A program made the position numbers and the translations under genes. From Peribacillus sp. FSL P2-0133 (lineage in GTDB: Bacteria > Bacillota > Bacilli > Bacillales > DSM-1321): 64,000 nt of DNA. The first letter of the stretch is position 1, and each line of letters starts with the position of its first letter. Shown here in pieces: positions 54,001-63,215 of this stretch. Location: positions 742,001-806,000 of the forward strand of contig NZ_CP150254.1 of NCBI RefSeq assembly GCF_037975445.1, in the 5' to 3' direction. The notes under the pieces were generated by a model. That model searched no databases and had not been told where the DNA came from. It worked only from the letters and a program-made list of their open reading frames with translations.

Positions 54001-55488
54001 TTCCTTGATGAAATCAGCGATGTTGGTCCGCTGGGGATTAAGTGCTGCCAGTGGCGCATCGTGACCAAGTGAACGAATGGGCTCAGCGCCTTTTTCGGCC
54101 ATCTGTTCCACTAATTGTACATGCTCCCTTTCCCACCCAAAGGCTTTATATTGACCATTATGAATGGCTTGCGTGTTTGTCATGGAGATAACCTTTTCAA
54201 AAACTTGGGGCTGTAAGCGGACTCGGTCATTGGAAAGGACGAAACGATCATTGAAGAGTTCAAATACTTTATCCTGGTAATCCTTGTATGTGTACAATTC
54301 AATGCGGTCGCCGTTCCATTTCAAACCGATTTTTTCCCCTGGACCCATCGGTTTCGGATCTCCGGTATATTCACTGGAAGGGATGATTCCTGGTTCGGAA
54401 GTGAACATGTAGGATGATTCCGTTTCAATATTCCATAGTGGGCGCAAGCCTAAAGAGTCGACAGAGAACACGGCTTCATCGCCGAAACGGGAGATGATGC
54501 CTGCCGGACCTTGTGCAAAATGACCCCATGCTTCCCTTAAATACGTATATAAGTCTTGTAAGTGCTCGGGATATTCCTTGATTTCATTGATGATTGGCGG
54601 AAACATAAGATCGACAGCTTCAAATAAAGAGTAGCCATGACGGCAGATGAAAGTCTCGATCGTCTTGTTTAAATCCTGTGAGTCGCTTCCATCTTTAGCG
54701 ATGGGAACTCCGATCATTTTCGCTTCATCACGCAATTTGGCGATAGTATTGATTTCGCCATTATGACCAAGTACACTGAAAGGCTGGACCCGGAAGAAGC
54801 TTGAGAGAGTATTAGTTGAAAAACGATTATGTCCCAGTGTCATGGTGGAGGCAGCCAAAGGGTCTGCAAGATCAAGATAATAGGCAGGGAGCGTATCCCC
54901 CGCACCCATCACTTTGTATACCGCATGATGCTGGCTTAAAGATGCAACATGGATGAAATCACTTTTTTCGATGTCGGTAGTCAGCTCAAAAAGAACATTT
55001 GAGAGCTCCTGGTTGTTATTGATGGTGGAGGAACAGGCAAATTGCCAGAACACTGGGTCTTCTTGAATGGCAATCGGTCCCAATGCCTCGGAGCGGTAGG
55101 CTTTATCCGTTTCGAATATCAATGAGAGACCATGCTGGAGCAGTTTCTCCTTGACTTCGATTTTTAAGTCGTTAGCTTCTGTTTTTTTGCTTAAAAATAA
55201 GTGGCCGACTATGAAGGAATCTTGATCGACGATGCTTGAATCGACGTTTACCGCTTCAAGCTTCTTTTTCCAAAGAGCCCGGGGAATATCGATATGGATG
55301 CCGGCGCCATCGCCCTCACCATTGATGAAGCCGCAGCGATGGTTCATTTTAACCAAGGCGTCGATACAGGCAAAGATGTTTTCGTTAGTAGGGATTTTCT
55401 TTTTTTCGATGCAGGAAACGATACCGCAGGCATCATGTTCTTCCTTGTGAAATTCTTTGAATGTAGCAGGTGTCCATTGTTGGGCCAT
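51016..55488 (-). CDS. gltB: Glutamate synthase, large subunit (stand-alone)
   Basis: Enzyme of 1490 residues that makes two glutamates from glutamine and 2-oxoglutarate. The amidotransferase begins after a short propeptide at Cys21 (HDACGIVSC). A central domain and an FMN-binding synthase domain with GGEIKDMLGKYPKSRGQQIA follow. The [3Fe-4S] cysteines lie near residue 1090 (CTTCRGCHLDTC). A C-terminal gltB-alpha beta-helix ends the protein. No small flavoprotein subunit lies nearby, and the N-terminal context HRCGFINGEGDGAGIHID differs from the common GltA type. It may use ferredoxin or a distant small subunit. Start: no good ribosome site; see finding. Confidence 0.88.
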   Translation of the reverse strand: MAQQWTPATFKEFHKEEHDACGIVSCIEKKKIPTNENIFACIDALVKMNHRCGFINGEGDGAGIHIDIPRALWKKKLEAVNVDSSIVDQDSFIVGHLFLSKKTEANDLKIEVKEKLLQHGLSLIFETDKAYRSEALGPIAIQEDPVFWQFACSSTINNNQELSNVLFELTTDIEKSDFIHVASLSQHHAVYKVMGAGDTLPAYYLDLADPLAASTMTLGHNRFSTNTLSSFFRVQPFSVLGHNGEINTIAKLRDEAKMIGVPIAKDGSDSQDLNKTIETFICRHGYSLFEAVDLMFPPIINEIKEYPEHLQDLYTYLREAWGHFAQGPAGIISRFGDEAVFSVDSLGLRPLWNIETESSYMFTSEPGIIPSSEYTGDPKPMGPGEKIGLKWNGDRIELYTYKDYQDKVFELFNDRFVLSNDRVRLQPQVFEKVISMTNTQAIHNGQYKAFGWEREHVQLVEQMAEKGAEPIRSLGHDAPLAALNPQRTNIADFIKESVAVVTNPAIDRDRETEHFSTRTIIGKRPSLFEANKAGNVTELLTPLLIEGSTGYECSSIVSQPSYDQFIKYNQDQKLVHFISCTFNEAENITVALTRITDESVNAVDEGKTLLVLDDALAHQNGNLWLDPHLVTSAVDQALVRTGKRRDCSILLRSASLRSLHDIIVSYGLGANLISPYYMFLSLSSDDIKGVTNLYNSLTKGLEKVISTIGIHELRGYGRLFSSIGLHEEIAKYLNVANFFGSNDLDYNFDKIKADAIQRAEDYGNEKERMGKTFHLFPRIWKSIGEVASTGDYDAYREKITEQEESNPTTIRHLTSLKTSDASIPSEEVSLSVGEQELPFVIASMSFGSQNEIAFRAYAEAAERLGMISMNGEGGEIKDMLGKYPKSRGQQIASGRFGVNAELLNSSNLLEIKIGQGAKPGEGGHLPGSKVTAKIAEARNATIGSDLISPSNNHDIYSIEDLAQMIHELKTANDKAKVAVKVPVVPNIGTIAVGVAKAGADIITLSGFDGGTGAARIHALAHVGLPVEIGVKAAHNALLESGIRQNVEIWADGGLKSSMDVLKVMLLGANRVGFGTLSMIAVGCTTCRGCHLDTCHVGIATQIESEAQAKEHGLRRFVPRKFDLAVQGLTNMFSAFAKELKSLTGSLGVKNLQDIVGRSDLLQQVKGQQSLDLTYLLKNLDITPFSHKETAAYLNEGSMQVAVGAEYLDSHVDDLQQSRSYSSITSEQRVLGSRVSCHRVRGRLDGSYKKLPPVHLSYQDGSIPGNGLGAYNTEGISISVNGGAQDGIGKTSIGGNIAIFKSPGKDGKFYNGSVGKGFGYGAQHGLLIAQGDADARAGIRLSGADMIIGGLLKQPLPEKENGNIAVTSNIKGFAFEYMTNGRGLVLGDPGPWICAGMTGGVVYLRQQPESGLTKEVIKKRVAKGAKISIEPLSAKGLQDVAELLGKYTALLKDHGQPEEAASLETLLQNPGEHFLQVVPVKEQADPAVSTE

Positions 55489-55493
55489 ATATG

Positions 55494-55531
55494 TGGCTTG
55501 AATAAGGTTTCCCTTATTCTCTGCCTTTCAC
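55494..55531 (-). promoter_or_regulatory. Stem-loop between a strong SD and the gltB start
   Basis: In the message, AGGAGGTGA lies about 45 bases before the ATG and is followed by the perfect hairpin GAATAAGG-GAAA-CCTTATTC. The in-frame stretch between lacks any usual start codon. The hairpin may shape translation of gltB. Confidence 0.4.
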
Positions 55532-55636
55532 CTCCTGTAGCATGTGTTTAATGGGGGAAATATTAGTAAACCCGAACAATAGTCCAAGTTTTGATAGATT
55601 GAAAGAAAGTGTATAAATGTATATAAATGTATCCAT

Positions 55637-55665
55637 ATCATATCATTTAAATATTCAGAAATCAA
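55637..55665 (-). promoter_or_regulatory. sigma-A promoter of gltB
   Basis: TTGATT (55665-55660) and TATGAT (55642-55637) are 17 bases apart. The leader would be about 140 bases long. I saw no further gene in 55489-55827. Confidence 0.65.
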
Positions 55666-55757
55666 TTTTTTATACAATGGGATGGATGCTGTGATTGATG
55701 GGATTTATGTGGGAAGTGGCCTGAAATGCCAATGTTAAAGATTTATTACAGGGTAAT

Positions 55758-55800
55758 AAGAAACCCCCAAGATTGATGTATATCCTGAGGGTGTATAAAA
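55758..55800 (-). terminator. Probable terminator after gsaB
   Basis: The stem ACACCCTCA/TTGGGGGTTT with a long loop is followed leftwards by TTCTTATT; weaker than neighbours. Confidence 0.4.
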
Positions 55801-55827
55801 AATGCATAATTATGCTGATTCGATTTA

Positions 55828-57117
55828 TTATATTAGGTTTTTGAATGCATGTTCAACCGCTTTTAGAGTATAAGCGATATCGTCATCCGTGTGGGCAATT
55901 GTCAAGAACCAGGCTTCGTATTTGGACGGTGCCAAATTGATTCCCTGGTTGAGCATGAGTTTAAAGAACTTAGCGAACATTTCGCCATCAGTATTTTCCG
56001 CCTGCTCATAGTTTTCAATCTTTTCTGTGGTGAAATAGATCGTCAATGCCCCTTTAAGGCGGTTGATGGTGATCGGAACATTATATTGGCGGGCCGCTGT
56101 CAGGATACCTTCTTCAAGGATTTTTCCCAGCCGGTCAAGCTCTTCGTACAGACCCTCTTCTTTAAGTACTTCTAAGCAAGCTATCCCGGAAAGCATGGAA
56201 GCAGGATTTCCTGCCATCGTACCTGCTTGATAGGCAGGTCCCAGCGGGGCGACAGAATCCATGATCTCTCTTTTACCGCCATAGGCACCGATAGGAAGCC
56301 CGCCCCCGATGATTTTTCCAAGCGCGGTCAAATCGGGTTGAATTCCCAAGTAGTCCTGTGCCCCTCCATACATGAAGCGGAACGCTGTGATGACCTCGTC
56401 GAAAATGACGAGTGATCCGGCTTCGTGCGATAATGAAATGACTTCTTCCAAGAAGCCAGGGCTTGGTTCCACGATTCCAAAGTTGCCGACAATCGGTTCT
56501 ACCAGCACGCCTGCAATTTCAGTGCCCCATTTATCCAGTGCTTCTTTAAATGACTCGATATCATTGAAAGGTACAGTGATGACTTCTTGTGCGATGCTTT
56601 TTGGAACGCCGGCAGAGTCCGGTGTACCTAAAGTGGACGGGCCGGAACCTGCAGCGACAAGAACAAGGTCGGAGTGTCCATGGTAACAGCCTGCAAACTT
56701 GATGATCTTATCCCGTCCTGTGTAAGCGCGGGCAACGCGGATGGTGGACATGACGGACTCGGTTCCTGAATTGGTGAAGCGGACTTTATCCATGGATGGT
56801 ATGGCTTCTTTCAACATTTTGGCAAATTTGACTTCATGTTTTGTCGGTGTGCCGTATAAAACGCCCGTTTCTGCAGCTTTAACGATGGCCTCCGTAATAT
56901 GTGGATGCGCATGACCTGTGATGATCGGGCCATATGCAGCTAAATAATCGATATATTTATTGCCATCAACATCCCAGAAATAAGCACCTTTGGCATGATC
57001 CATCGCAACCGGTGAACCGCCTCCTACAGCTTTGTAAGAACGGGATGGACTGTTAACCCCGCCAACGATATGTTCTAATGCCTCTTTATGTAAAAGCTCC
57101 GAATTACTAAAATCCAA
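55828..57117 (-). CDS. gsaB: Glutamate-1-semialdehyde 2,1-aminomutase
   Basis: PLP enzyme of 429 residues that makes 5-aminolevulinate, the haem/cobalamin precursor. It begins [20 protein letters not shown]. The PLP lysine is Lys268 in [16 protein letters not shown], and [15 protein letters not shown] and GCYHGHSD are standard. GsaB is the second aminomutase of Bacillus besides HemL. The start is TTG with GGAGG eight bases upstream. Gene order (after ygaD/E) agrees with B. subtilis gsaB. Confidence 0.93.
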   Translation of the reverse strand: MDFSNSELLHKEALEHIVGGVNSPSRSYKAVGGGSPVAMDHAKGAYFWDVDGNKYIDYLAAYGPIITGHAHPHITEAIVKAAETGVLYGTPTKHEVKFAKMLKEAIPSMDKVRFTNSGTESVMSTIRVARAYTGRDKIIKFAGCYHGHSDLVLVAAGSGPSTLGTPDSAGVPKSIAQEVITVPFNDIESFKEALDKWGTEIAGVLVEPIVGNFGIVEPSPGFLEEVISLSHEAGSLVIFDEVITAFRFMYGGAQDYLGIQPDLTALGKIIGGGLPIGAYGGKREIMDSVAPLGPAYQAGTMAGNPASMLSGIACLEVLKEEGLYEELDRLGKILEEGILTAARQYNVPITINRLKGALTIYFTTEKIENYEQAENTDGEMFAKFFKLMLNQGINLAPSKYEAWFLTIAHTDDDIAYTLKAVEHAFKNLI

Positions 57118-57260
57118 TCTTAAAACCTCCTAAAAATATAAACATATTTCCTCTTTATCATAGCACTTTTCCGTCCGTAAATCTGGGGTGGAAGGCTAGG
57201 AAATGTGATTAGTTCCCTGGTGGAAACGCTGCAGCCCTAGAACATCAGGATTCCGGGCCA

Positions 57261-57581
57261 TCATTTTGTTTCGGAAACGGGGTCGGATCCCAAAACTTCG
57301 ATTATGAAAGTAAGAATGGCCAAGATGGTGTCTGGGTTTTCGATGTCGAATGATTGGCGGTTCATTTCGCCCTGGGCTTGGTAATAGATTAGATGGCCGG
57401 TTCCTTTCTCTTCATTAATGCAAAGATGGAAACTGATGGGTGTGCTTTCGATCGACCCGCTGGAATCCCTTTGGATGACCTGGCATAATAATTCACCGTA
57501 CTCATCTTCATAAAGGAAGTCATATCGAAGGTCGAAAACGACCTTTTCAATTTGGGATAGTAATAATTTTTTGATATTCAT
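57261..57581 (-). CDS. Hypothetical protein, 106 residues
   Basis: Mixed alpha/beta soluble protein reading MNIKKLLLSQIEKVVFDLRYDFLYEDEYGELL and ending PDTILAILTFIIEVLGSDPVSETK. Not recognised. AAAGGAGA lies upstream of ATG 57581; the frame from 57659 adds 26 residues without better support. It sits between gsaB and the divergent ABC-2 operon. Confidence 0.68.
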   Translation of the reverse strand: MNIKKLLLSQIEKVVFDLRYDFLYEDEYGELLCQVIQRDSSGSIESTPISFHLCINEEKGTGHLIYYQAQGEMNRQSFDIENPDTILAILTFIIEVLGSDPVSETK

Positions 57582-57731
57582 AGCATACTCGTCTCCTTTA
57601 TATATGTATCTTATACAACGATCATTTCGCCCTGAAAATGGTATTTGGCATCCAAGCATTTTTATTGTCTAAAAAGGTTAGGTTGGATAAACTAATTCAT
57701 TAGGACAAGAGATTACGGAGGATGTAACAGG

Positions 57732-58739
57732 ATGAGTGATGCAATTCAAGTGAAACAGCTTCGGAAGGAATTTAAGTCGGCATCAAGCCGTACAGGGCTA
57801 AAGGGTGCCTTCCGGGATTTACTTACCAGAAATTATAAGATCGTCCCTGCCGTCAATGATATCAATTTTACTGTAAAAAAGGGTGAGATGGTAGCTTATA
57901 TCGGGGAGAATGGTGCAGGGAAATCGACCACGATCAAAATGCTGACAGGTATTTTGGAACCGACAGCAGGTGAAATCACGGTCAATGGAATGAATCCACA
58001 TAAAGAAAGGGAAAAGTTCACTCAGACAATCGGAGTCGTATTCGGTCAGCGCTCACAGCTTTGGTGGGATATTGCAGTTCAAGAATCCTTTAGGCTGCTA
58101 AAAAAGGTCTATAAGGTAACGGATGAACAATATAACGATCATATGGAACATGTCATCGAGACGCTCGATATCGGACCTTTGCTGGACAAGCCAGTGCGTA
58201 AACTTTCACTTGGTCAGCGGATGCGCTGCGAGCTTGCGGCAGCCTTGATCCACAATCCGCCTTTGCTGTTCCTGGATGAGCCGACGATTGGACTTGATGT
58301 ACTCGTGAAAATGAAGATTCGTGAGTTCCTGAAAGAAATCAATGAGAAATATAATACGACGATCCTTTTGACTACCCATGATTTAGGTGATATTGAAGCA
58401 TTATGTGAGCGCGTAATCATGCTTGATGAGGGACAGATCATTTATGATGGGGAATTACAGAGTTTGAAAGATAACTGGGCTGAGGAAAAACAGATCCATT
58501 TTCAATTCATCGAGCCGATCGCATTGAAGGAATTGCAATCATTGGCGCTCCCATTTACTGCTAACTGGGTTTATGATGAGAAAAATCAAACATACATTGC
58601 CTTGTTGAAAGAAGAAAGTGATCATATTTCACAGCTTGTTTCGGCTGTTGTAGCTCATTTTAAAATAAAGGACATCAAAATCCATGAAACGTCCATTGAA
58701 GAGATTGTTCGCAACATTTACGAAGAAGGCACTGTCTGA
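57732..58739 (+). CDS. ABC-2 type exporter ATP-binding protein
   Basis: ATPase of 335 residues. Walker A GENGAGKSTTIKML, Q-loop VFGQRSQLWWDI, signature LSLGQRMRCELAAALIHNPP, Walker B LLFLDEPTIGLD and switch His TTHDLGDIE are intact. The C-terminal ~90 residues are an added domain. Type is the drug/antibiotic or polysaccharide exporter group with DUF990-like permeases. GGAGGATGTAACAGG precedes the ATG. First gene of a three-gene operon with two permeases. Confidence 0.9.
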   Translation: MSDAIQVKQLRKEFKSASSRTGLKGAFRDLLTRNYKIVPAVNDINFTVKKGEMVAYIGENGAGKSTTIKMLTGILEPTAGEITVNGMNPHKEREKFTQTIGVVFGQRSQLWWDIAVQESFRLLKKVYKVTDEQYNDHMEHVIETLDIGPLLDKPVRKLSLGQRMRCELAAALIHNPPLLFLDEPTIGLDVLVKMKIREFLKEINEKYNTTILLTTHDLGDIEALCERVIMLDEGQIIYDGELQSLKDNWAEEKQIHFQFIEPIALKELQSLALPFTANWVYDEKNQTYIALLKEESDHISQLVSAVVAHFKIKDIKIHETSIEEIVRNIYEEGTV

Positions 58740-58787
58740 CTCTCTTATCATTAAGAAACAACGTGTCTATCAAGAAGGGAGAGGGCC

Positions 58788-59579
58788 ATGGGAAAGTATC
58801 TTGCAATGATCCGCATGCGTTTTTTGATGATGCTTGCGTATCGAACAGATTATTATACCGGCATTTTAATTTATAGCATTAATATCGGTGCCTATTATTT
58901 CTTATGGAATGCGATATATGGGGAAAAAAGCTCCATCGAAGGACTTTCAAGTATGCAGATGACAACCTATGTCGCGGTTGCATGGATGGCACGCGCTTTT
59001 TATTTCAATAATATTGACCGCGAAATCGCCACTGAAATTAAAGACGGCAAGGTCGCCATTGAAATGATCCGGCCGTATAACTATTTAGGCATGAAAACGA
59101 TGCAAGGACTTGGGGAAGGGATATTTCGTTTCTTCTTCTTCTCGATTCCAGGAATGCTGCTGGTAGCTTTCATTTTTCCTATCGAATTGCCGCACGAGCC
59201 GGCTACGTGGGGGATGTTCGGCATTTCCTTGCTGTTCAGCTTCATCATCAATACACAGATTAACTTATTGACGGGGATCACTACCTTTTTCTTATATAAT
59301 AATGCCGGATTGATCCGGGCTAAAAGGGTTATCATTGATTTATTTTCCGGTCTGCTGCTGCCCATCAGTTTCTATCCGGTATGGGCGCAGGAAGTGATGA
59401 AATATCTACCCTTTCAAGGGATCAGCTATGTACCAAGCATGATTTTTACGAACGGGTACAGTTCAGGCGAAATTGCCATGGCGCTTTTACAGCAGTTAAT
59501 TTGGTGCATCATTCTCATAATACCGATTCAGCTTTTATGGATAGTCGCAAAAAAACAGCTGATTATTCAAGGAGGTTGA
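58788..59579 (+). CDS. ABC-2 type exporter permease 1
   Basis: Membrane protein of 263 residues with about six helices, of the ABC-2 (DUF990-like) permease type. It contains WNAIYGEKSSIEGLSSMQM, AWMARAFYFNN and GISYVPSMIFTNG, recurrent in this family. GAAGGGAGAGGG precedes the ATG. Partners the preceding ATPase and the second permease, 4 bases downstream. Confidence 0.85.
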   Translation: MGKYLAMIRMRFLMMLAYRTDYYTGILIYSINIGAYYFLWNAIYGEKSSIEGLSSMQMTTYVAVAWMARAFYFNNIDREIATEIKDGKVAIEMIRPYNYLGMKTMQGLGEGIFRFFFFSIPGMLLVAFIFPIELPHEPATWGMFGISLLFSFIINTQINLLTGITTFFLYNNAGLIRAKRVIIDLFSGLLLPISFYPVWAQEVMKYLPFQGISYVPSMIFTNGYSSGEIAMALLQQLIWCIILIIPIQLLWIVAKKQLIIQGG

Positions 59580-59583
59580 CGGG

Positions 59584-60369
59584 ATGTTTTATGTATCGAT
59601 GTTTTTTCAATATGTGAGTCAATATATGAAAACCAGATTGCAATATAGAGCCGATTTCTTCATGGAAATCCTATCTGACCTGCTGAATCAGGTCGTGAAT
59701 CTGGTATTTATCTTAGTCGTTTTTGGGCATACCCAATTTTTAAGCGGCTGGAGCCGGGAAGAAATCATATTCATTTATGGATTCTTCCTTATCCCATTTG
59801 CCCTTTTTTCTGCCTTTTTCAACATCTGGGATTTTAATGACCGCTATATCGTCAAAGGTGAAATGGATCGGATATTAACAAGACCGATACATAGCCTGTT
59901 TCAAGTCATTTTAGAAAGAATCGAACTAGAAGCGTTATTTGGTGTTGTGACCGGTTTGATCATTATATTCTATTCGGGGATTTCATTGGATCTTCAGCTT
60001 GCGTGGTATGACCCGATTCTTTTCATCATTTTTGCAATAGGCGGGGCCCTTGCTTATGCAGCCATATTCGTTGCGATAGCAAGTATTGGGTTCTGGTCGG
60101 ATGCGAAAACATCCATCATGCCAATGATGTACAATATCGGGAACTACGGGCGCTATCCAGTTGATATTTATAATAAGGTCATCCGTTTTGTCCTTACATG
60201 GGTGCTGCCATTCGCGTTTGTTGGTGTCTATCCGGCATCTTATTTCCTAAGAAAAGAAGAGTGGTATGCATATGCATTTGCCACACCTGTAATCGGGGTT
60301 TCCTTTTTCGTGATATCCGTTTTCATATGGAATCAGGGAGTGAAGAGGTACCGCGGGGCAGGGAACTAA
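59584..60369 (+). CDS. ABC-2 type exporter permease 2
   Basis: Membrane protein of 261 residues with about six helices. FVASIGFWSDAKTSIMP-like and GNYGRYPVDIYNKVIRFVLTWVLPFAFVGVYPA are typical DUF990/ABC-2 permease motifs. It pairs with permease 1 to form a heterodimeric channel. GGAGG sits in front of the ATG; the operon ends with a strong terminator. Substrate unknown. Confidence 0.85.
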   Translation: MFYVSMFFQYVSQYMKTRLQYRADFFMEILSDLLNQVVNLVFILVVFGHTQFLSGWSREEIIFIYGFFLIPFALFSAFFNIWDFNDRYIVKGEMDRILTRPIHSLFQVILERIELEALFGVVTGLIIIFYSGISLDLQLAWYDPILFIIFAIGGALAYAAIFVAIASIGFWSDAKTSIMPMMYNIGNYGRYPVDIYNKVIRFVLTWVLPFAFVGVYPASYFLRKEEWYAYAFATPVIGVSFFVISVFIWNQGVKRYRGAGN

Positions 60370-60409
60370 AAAAACCCCTTCAACAGCATTCATGTTGAAG
60401 GGGTTTTTG
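60369..60409. terminator. Bidirectional terminator after the ABC-2 operon
   Basis: The stem AAAACCCCTTCAAC/GTTGAAGGGGTTTT has A/T flanks and also serves the convergent thioesterase remnant. Confidence 0.92.
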
Positions 60410-60410
60410 T

Positions 60411-60886
60411 TTAGTTCCGTTTTTTCTTTCTTTCAATATATCTTGCTTGTGCTTCAACATATTGCTGCTTTTCCTCTTCCGTTTTCGGAATGACCTTAGG
60501 TACGTTTGTCGGCTTGCCGTCTTCATCAATGGCCAGCATCGTTAAAAAAGCGCGTGCCGTAAGCTGTTTTTCACCTGTTAATAGATTCTCACGCTCCACT
60601 TTCACGAATACCTCCATTGATGTGCGATGAGCACAGGTGACATAAGCTTCAAGGTTGATCGCATCCCCTGTCTTGATGGGGGCCAAAAAATCAAAAGAGT
60701 CGCTTGAAGCAGTCACAACGGTTTTCGACAATGGCGCATAGCTGAAATGCAGGCTATTTTATCAACATATGCCATTACTTTTCCGCCAAAGATGGTATTG
60801 TGATGATTTGTATCCGGTGGAAAAACAAGGTCGGTTAAAAAAGTCCGTGACTGCTGTGTTGGATGGGCAACGTTCTTTTCAATCAT
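60411..60886 (-). pseudogene. Acyl-CoA thioesterase (YkhA-like) with a one-base frameshift
   Basis: Hotdog-fold thioesterase split over two frames. From ATG 60886 the frame reads MIEKNVAHPTQQSRTFLTD then PPDTNHHNTIFGGKVMAY and MRHCRKP, ending prematurely. The other frame then continues VVTASSDSFDFLAPIKTGDA to the end at 60411. Joining needs one extra base in the proline codon near 60720. Intact YkhA-type enzymes hydrolyse long-chain acyl-CoA. It overlaps the metE stop by four bases (ATGA) and lacks its own ribosome site, so it was cotranslated with metE. A sequencing error could also cause this. Confidence 0.82.
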
Positions 60887-63180
60887 TGGCCTGTTGGTTT
60901 GGCTAAAAGGTTTTCACGGACGATTTTTGCTGCTTCGACCATGTTTTTCAGGGAAGCGACGGTTTCCGGGATACCCCTTGTTTTCAGGCCGCAGTCTGGA
61001 TTGATCCAAAACTGGTCTTTATTCAATACCTTGATGCCCCGTTCAATCATATCGACCATTTCTTCCACTGCGGGCACACGCGGGCTGTGAATATCATACA
61101 CACCAAGGCCAATACCTTTTTCATATGTTTTTTCCTCGAATGCGGAAGCAAGCTCCCCATGACTACGAGATGTTTCGATGGAAATTACATCAGCATCGAG
61201 GGAGGAGATGACATCCATGAAACTGTTGAAGTCGCAATAGCACATATGCGTATGAATTTGGGTTGTATCCTCCACGCTTGATGTGGATATCAAGAATGAA
61301 TTCACAGCCCAGTTCAAATACTCGTCGCGATCGTTTTTTTTCAATGGCAGACCTTCTCTAAGTGCAGGCTCATCAACCTGAATCATTTTAATTCCAGCAG
61401 ATTCCAATGCAATGACTTCCTTTTCTAAAGCGAGTGCCAGCTGATAGCAAACATTCTCCCTGGAAATATCATCACGGACAAATGACCAATTTAAAATCGT
61501 AACAGGACCTGTAAGCATTCCCTTTACCGTCTTCTTCGTCAGTGATTGTGCGTACACACTTTCCCTTACTGTCATCGGTTCGATGAAATGGATGTCGCCG
61601 TAGATGACTGGTGGTTTCACGCAGCGGGATCCATAGGATTGTACCCAACCCTTTTCCAGAAAGATGAAACCGCCTAACTTATGGCCGAAGTATTCAACCA
61701 TATCCGTCCGTTCGAATTCCCCGTGAACGAGAACATCCAAACCGATTTCTTCTTGGATTTCGATCCACCTGCCGATTTCTTCGTTTACGAATGTTTCATA
61801 TTTCTGAGCGGTCCATTCTCCTCTTTTGAATTTCCCGCGTGCTTGTTTAACTTCAAATGTCTGCGGAAAGCTACCGATGGTAGTCGAAGGAAGGAAAGGC
61901 AATTTGAAAAATTCCTGTTGTTTTTGGTAACGCTCTTTAAATGGAATGTGACGGCCGGCGGTCCTGGTTTTAACCTTTTCGACTTTCGATTGTACAGTCC
62001 CATGATTCCGTGCATTTGAACTTGCTAACGTTTGAACCGTAAATTTATTGGCATCGACTTTTTCGGCGATTGCTTCAAAGCCTTGATTATTCCCTTTGAC
62101 CAAGAGTGTGATTTCCTCAAGTTTCTCATCAGCGAAAGCAAGGGCCTGTTTCACTTCTTTTGAAAGTGCGGTTTCATTCCGAACGGTCACTGGGACATGA
62201 AGCAGGGAACAAGAGGGCTGAAGCCAGATTTGGTCTTCGGCTACCTTTTTCTTAAGAGTCTCAATTAATTGAATTTTTTTCGATAAATCAGATAGCCAAA
62301 TGTTTTTTCCGTCAATCACACCTGCAGCAAGCACTTTGTCCTTTGGGAAGCCGAATGCTTCAAGATTACTTAGATTCCTCCCTTTATCATGTACAAAATC
62401 AAGACCGATTCCTTGGACTTTTAATTCGATGACTTCTTGGTAGTGTTCCACGGCATCAAAGTATGTTTGTAGCATGATGTTCAGGTTTGGTGCTGCTTCA
62501 TTCAGCTTTTCATATAGGTAAGTAACAGTTTGCATATCATCCTTGGAAATGGATGAAACAAGAGAAGGTTCGTCCATTTGTACCCACTTCACGCCTTCTT
62601 GCTCCAACTCCCGCAGGATTTGCGTGTATAGGGGAAGCAAGCTCAGGATGATACTAGGGATCTCTTGTTTATTGAAGCCTTTGGAAAGGGAGATGAAGGT
62701 ATAAGGTCCAATCAACACGGGCTTCGTTTCAATCCCTAGCTTTTCCTTGGCTTCCCGATATGCTGCAAGTGGTTTATTTTCTGTTAAAGTCAGCTGTGGC
62801 AGTTTTAATTCAGGGACAATATAGTGATAGTTCGTATTGAACCATTTCGTCATTTCGGAAGCGACTTGATCATTGTTTCCGCGAGCCATTGAATAATATA
62901 CGGAAAGGGGAACCCTACCGCCTTCATAGGCTGAATAACGTTCAGGAACAAGACCGAACATGACGGACATATCGAGCATTTGATCATAGAAAGTGAAGTC
63001 ATTGACAGGAATGATATCAATGCCCCGTTGCTTTTGTTTTTGTATGTTGCCTAAACGGATTGCCTTTAGTTGTGCCGTAAATTCCGCTTCATCGATTTTA
63101 CCTGACCAGTAAGCTTCCAATGTACGTTTCCATTCACGATCTTCCCCGATTCGTGGGTAACCCAAACTACTGCTTTTCAA
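60883..63180 (-). CDS. metE: Cobalamin-independent methionine synthase MetE
   Basis: Zinc enzyme of about 765 residues that methylates homocysteine from methyltetrahydrofolate. The N-terminal half starts SSSLGYPRIGEDREWKRTLEAYW. The C-terminal catalytic half has the zinc ligands in HTHMCYCDFN (His and Cys) and NPDCGLKTR (Cys), all present. The start is probably TTG 63180 with AGGAGG nine bases upstream; an ATG at 63189 abuts the site. Expression is controlled by the cobalamin riboswitch upstream: B12 shuts it off, leaving B12-dependent MetH to work. The downstream thioesterase frame overlaps by 4 bases. Confidence 0.95.
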   Translation of the reverse strand: MKSSSLGYPRIGEDREWKRTLEAYWSGKIDEAEFTAQLKAIRLGNIQKQKQRGIDIIPVNDFTFYDQMLDMSVMFGLVPERYSAYEGGRVPLSVYYSMARGNNDQVASEMTKWFNTNYHYIVPELKLPQLTLTENKPLAAYREAKEKLGIETKPVLIGPYTFISLSKGFNKQEIPSIILSLLPLYTQILRELEQEGVKWVQMDEPSLVSSISKDDMQTVTYLYEKLNEAAPNLNIMLQTYFDAVEHYQEVIELKVQGIGLDFVHDKGRNLSNLEAFGFPKDKVLAAGVIDGKNIWLSDLSKKIQLIETLKKKVAEDQIWLQPSCSLLHVPVTVRNETALSKEVKQALAFADEKLEEITLLVKGNNQGFEAIAEKVDANKFTVQTLASSNARNHGTVQSKVEKVKTRTAGRHIPFKERYQKQQEFFKLPFLPSTTIGSFPQTFEVKQARGKFKRGEWTAQKYETFVNEEIGRWIEIQEEIGLDVLVHGEFERTDMVEYFGHKLGGFIFLEKGWVQSYGSRCVKPPVIYGDIHFIEPMTVRESVYAQSLTKKTVKGMLTGPVTILNWSFVRDDISRENVCYQLALALEKEVIALESAGIKMIQVDEPALREGLPLKKNDRDEYLNWAVNSFLISTSSVEDTTQIHTHMCYCDFNSFMDVISSLDADVISIETSRSHGELASAFEEKTYEKGIGLGVYDIHSPRVPAVEEMVDMIERGIKVLNKDQFWINPDCGLKTRGIPETVASLKNMVEAAKIVRENLLAKPTGQ

Positions 63181-63215
63181 AATTCCCATCCTCCTACATT
63201 CATTTTATTGAACAA

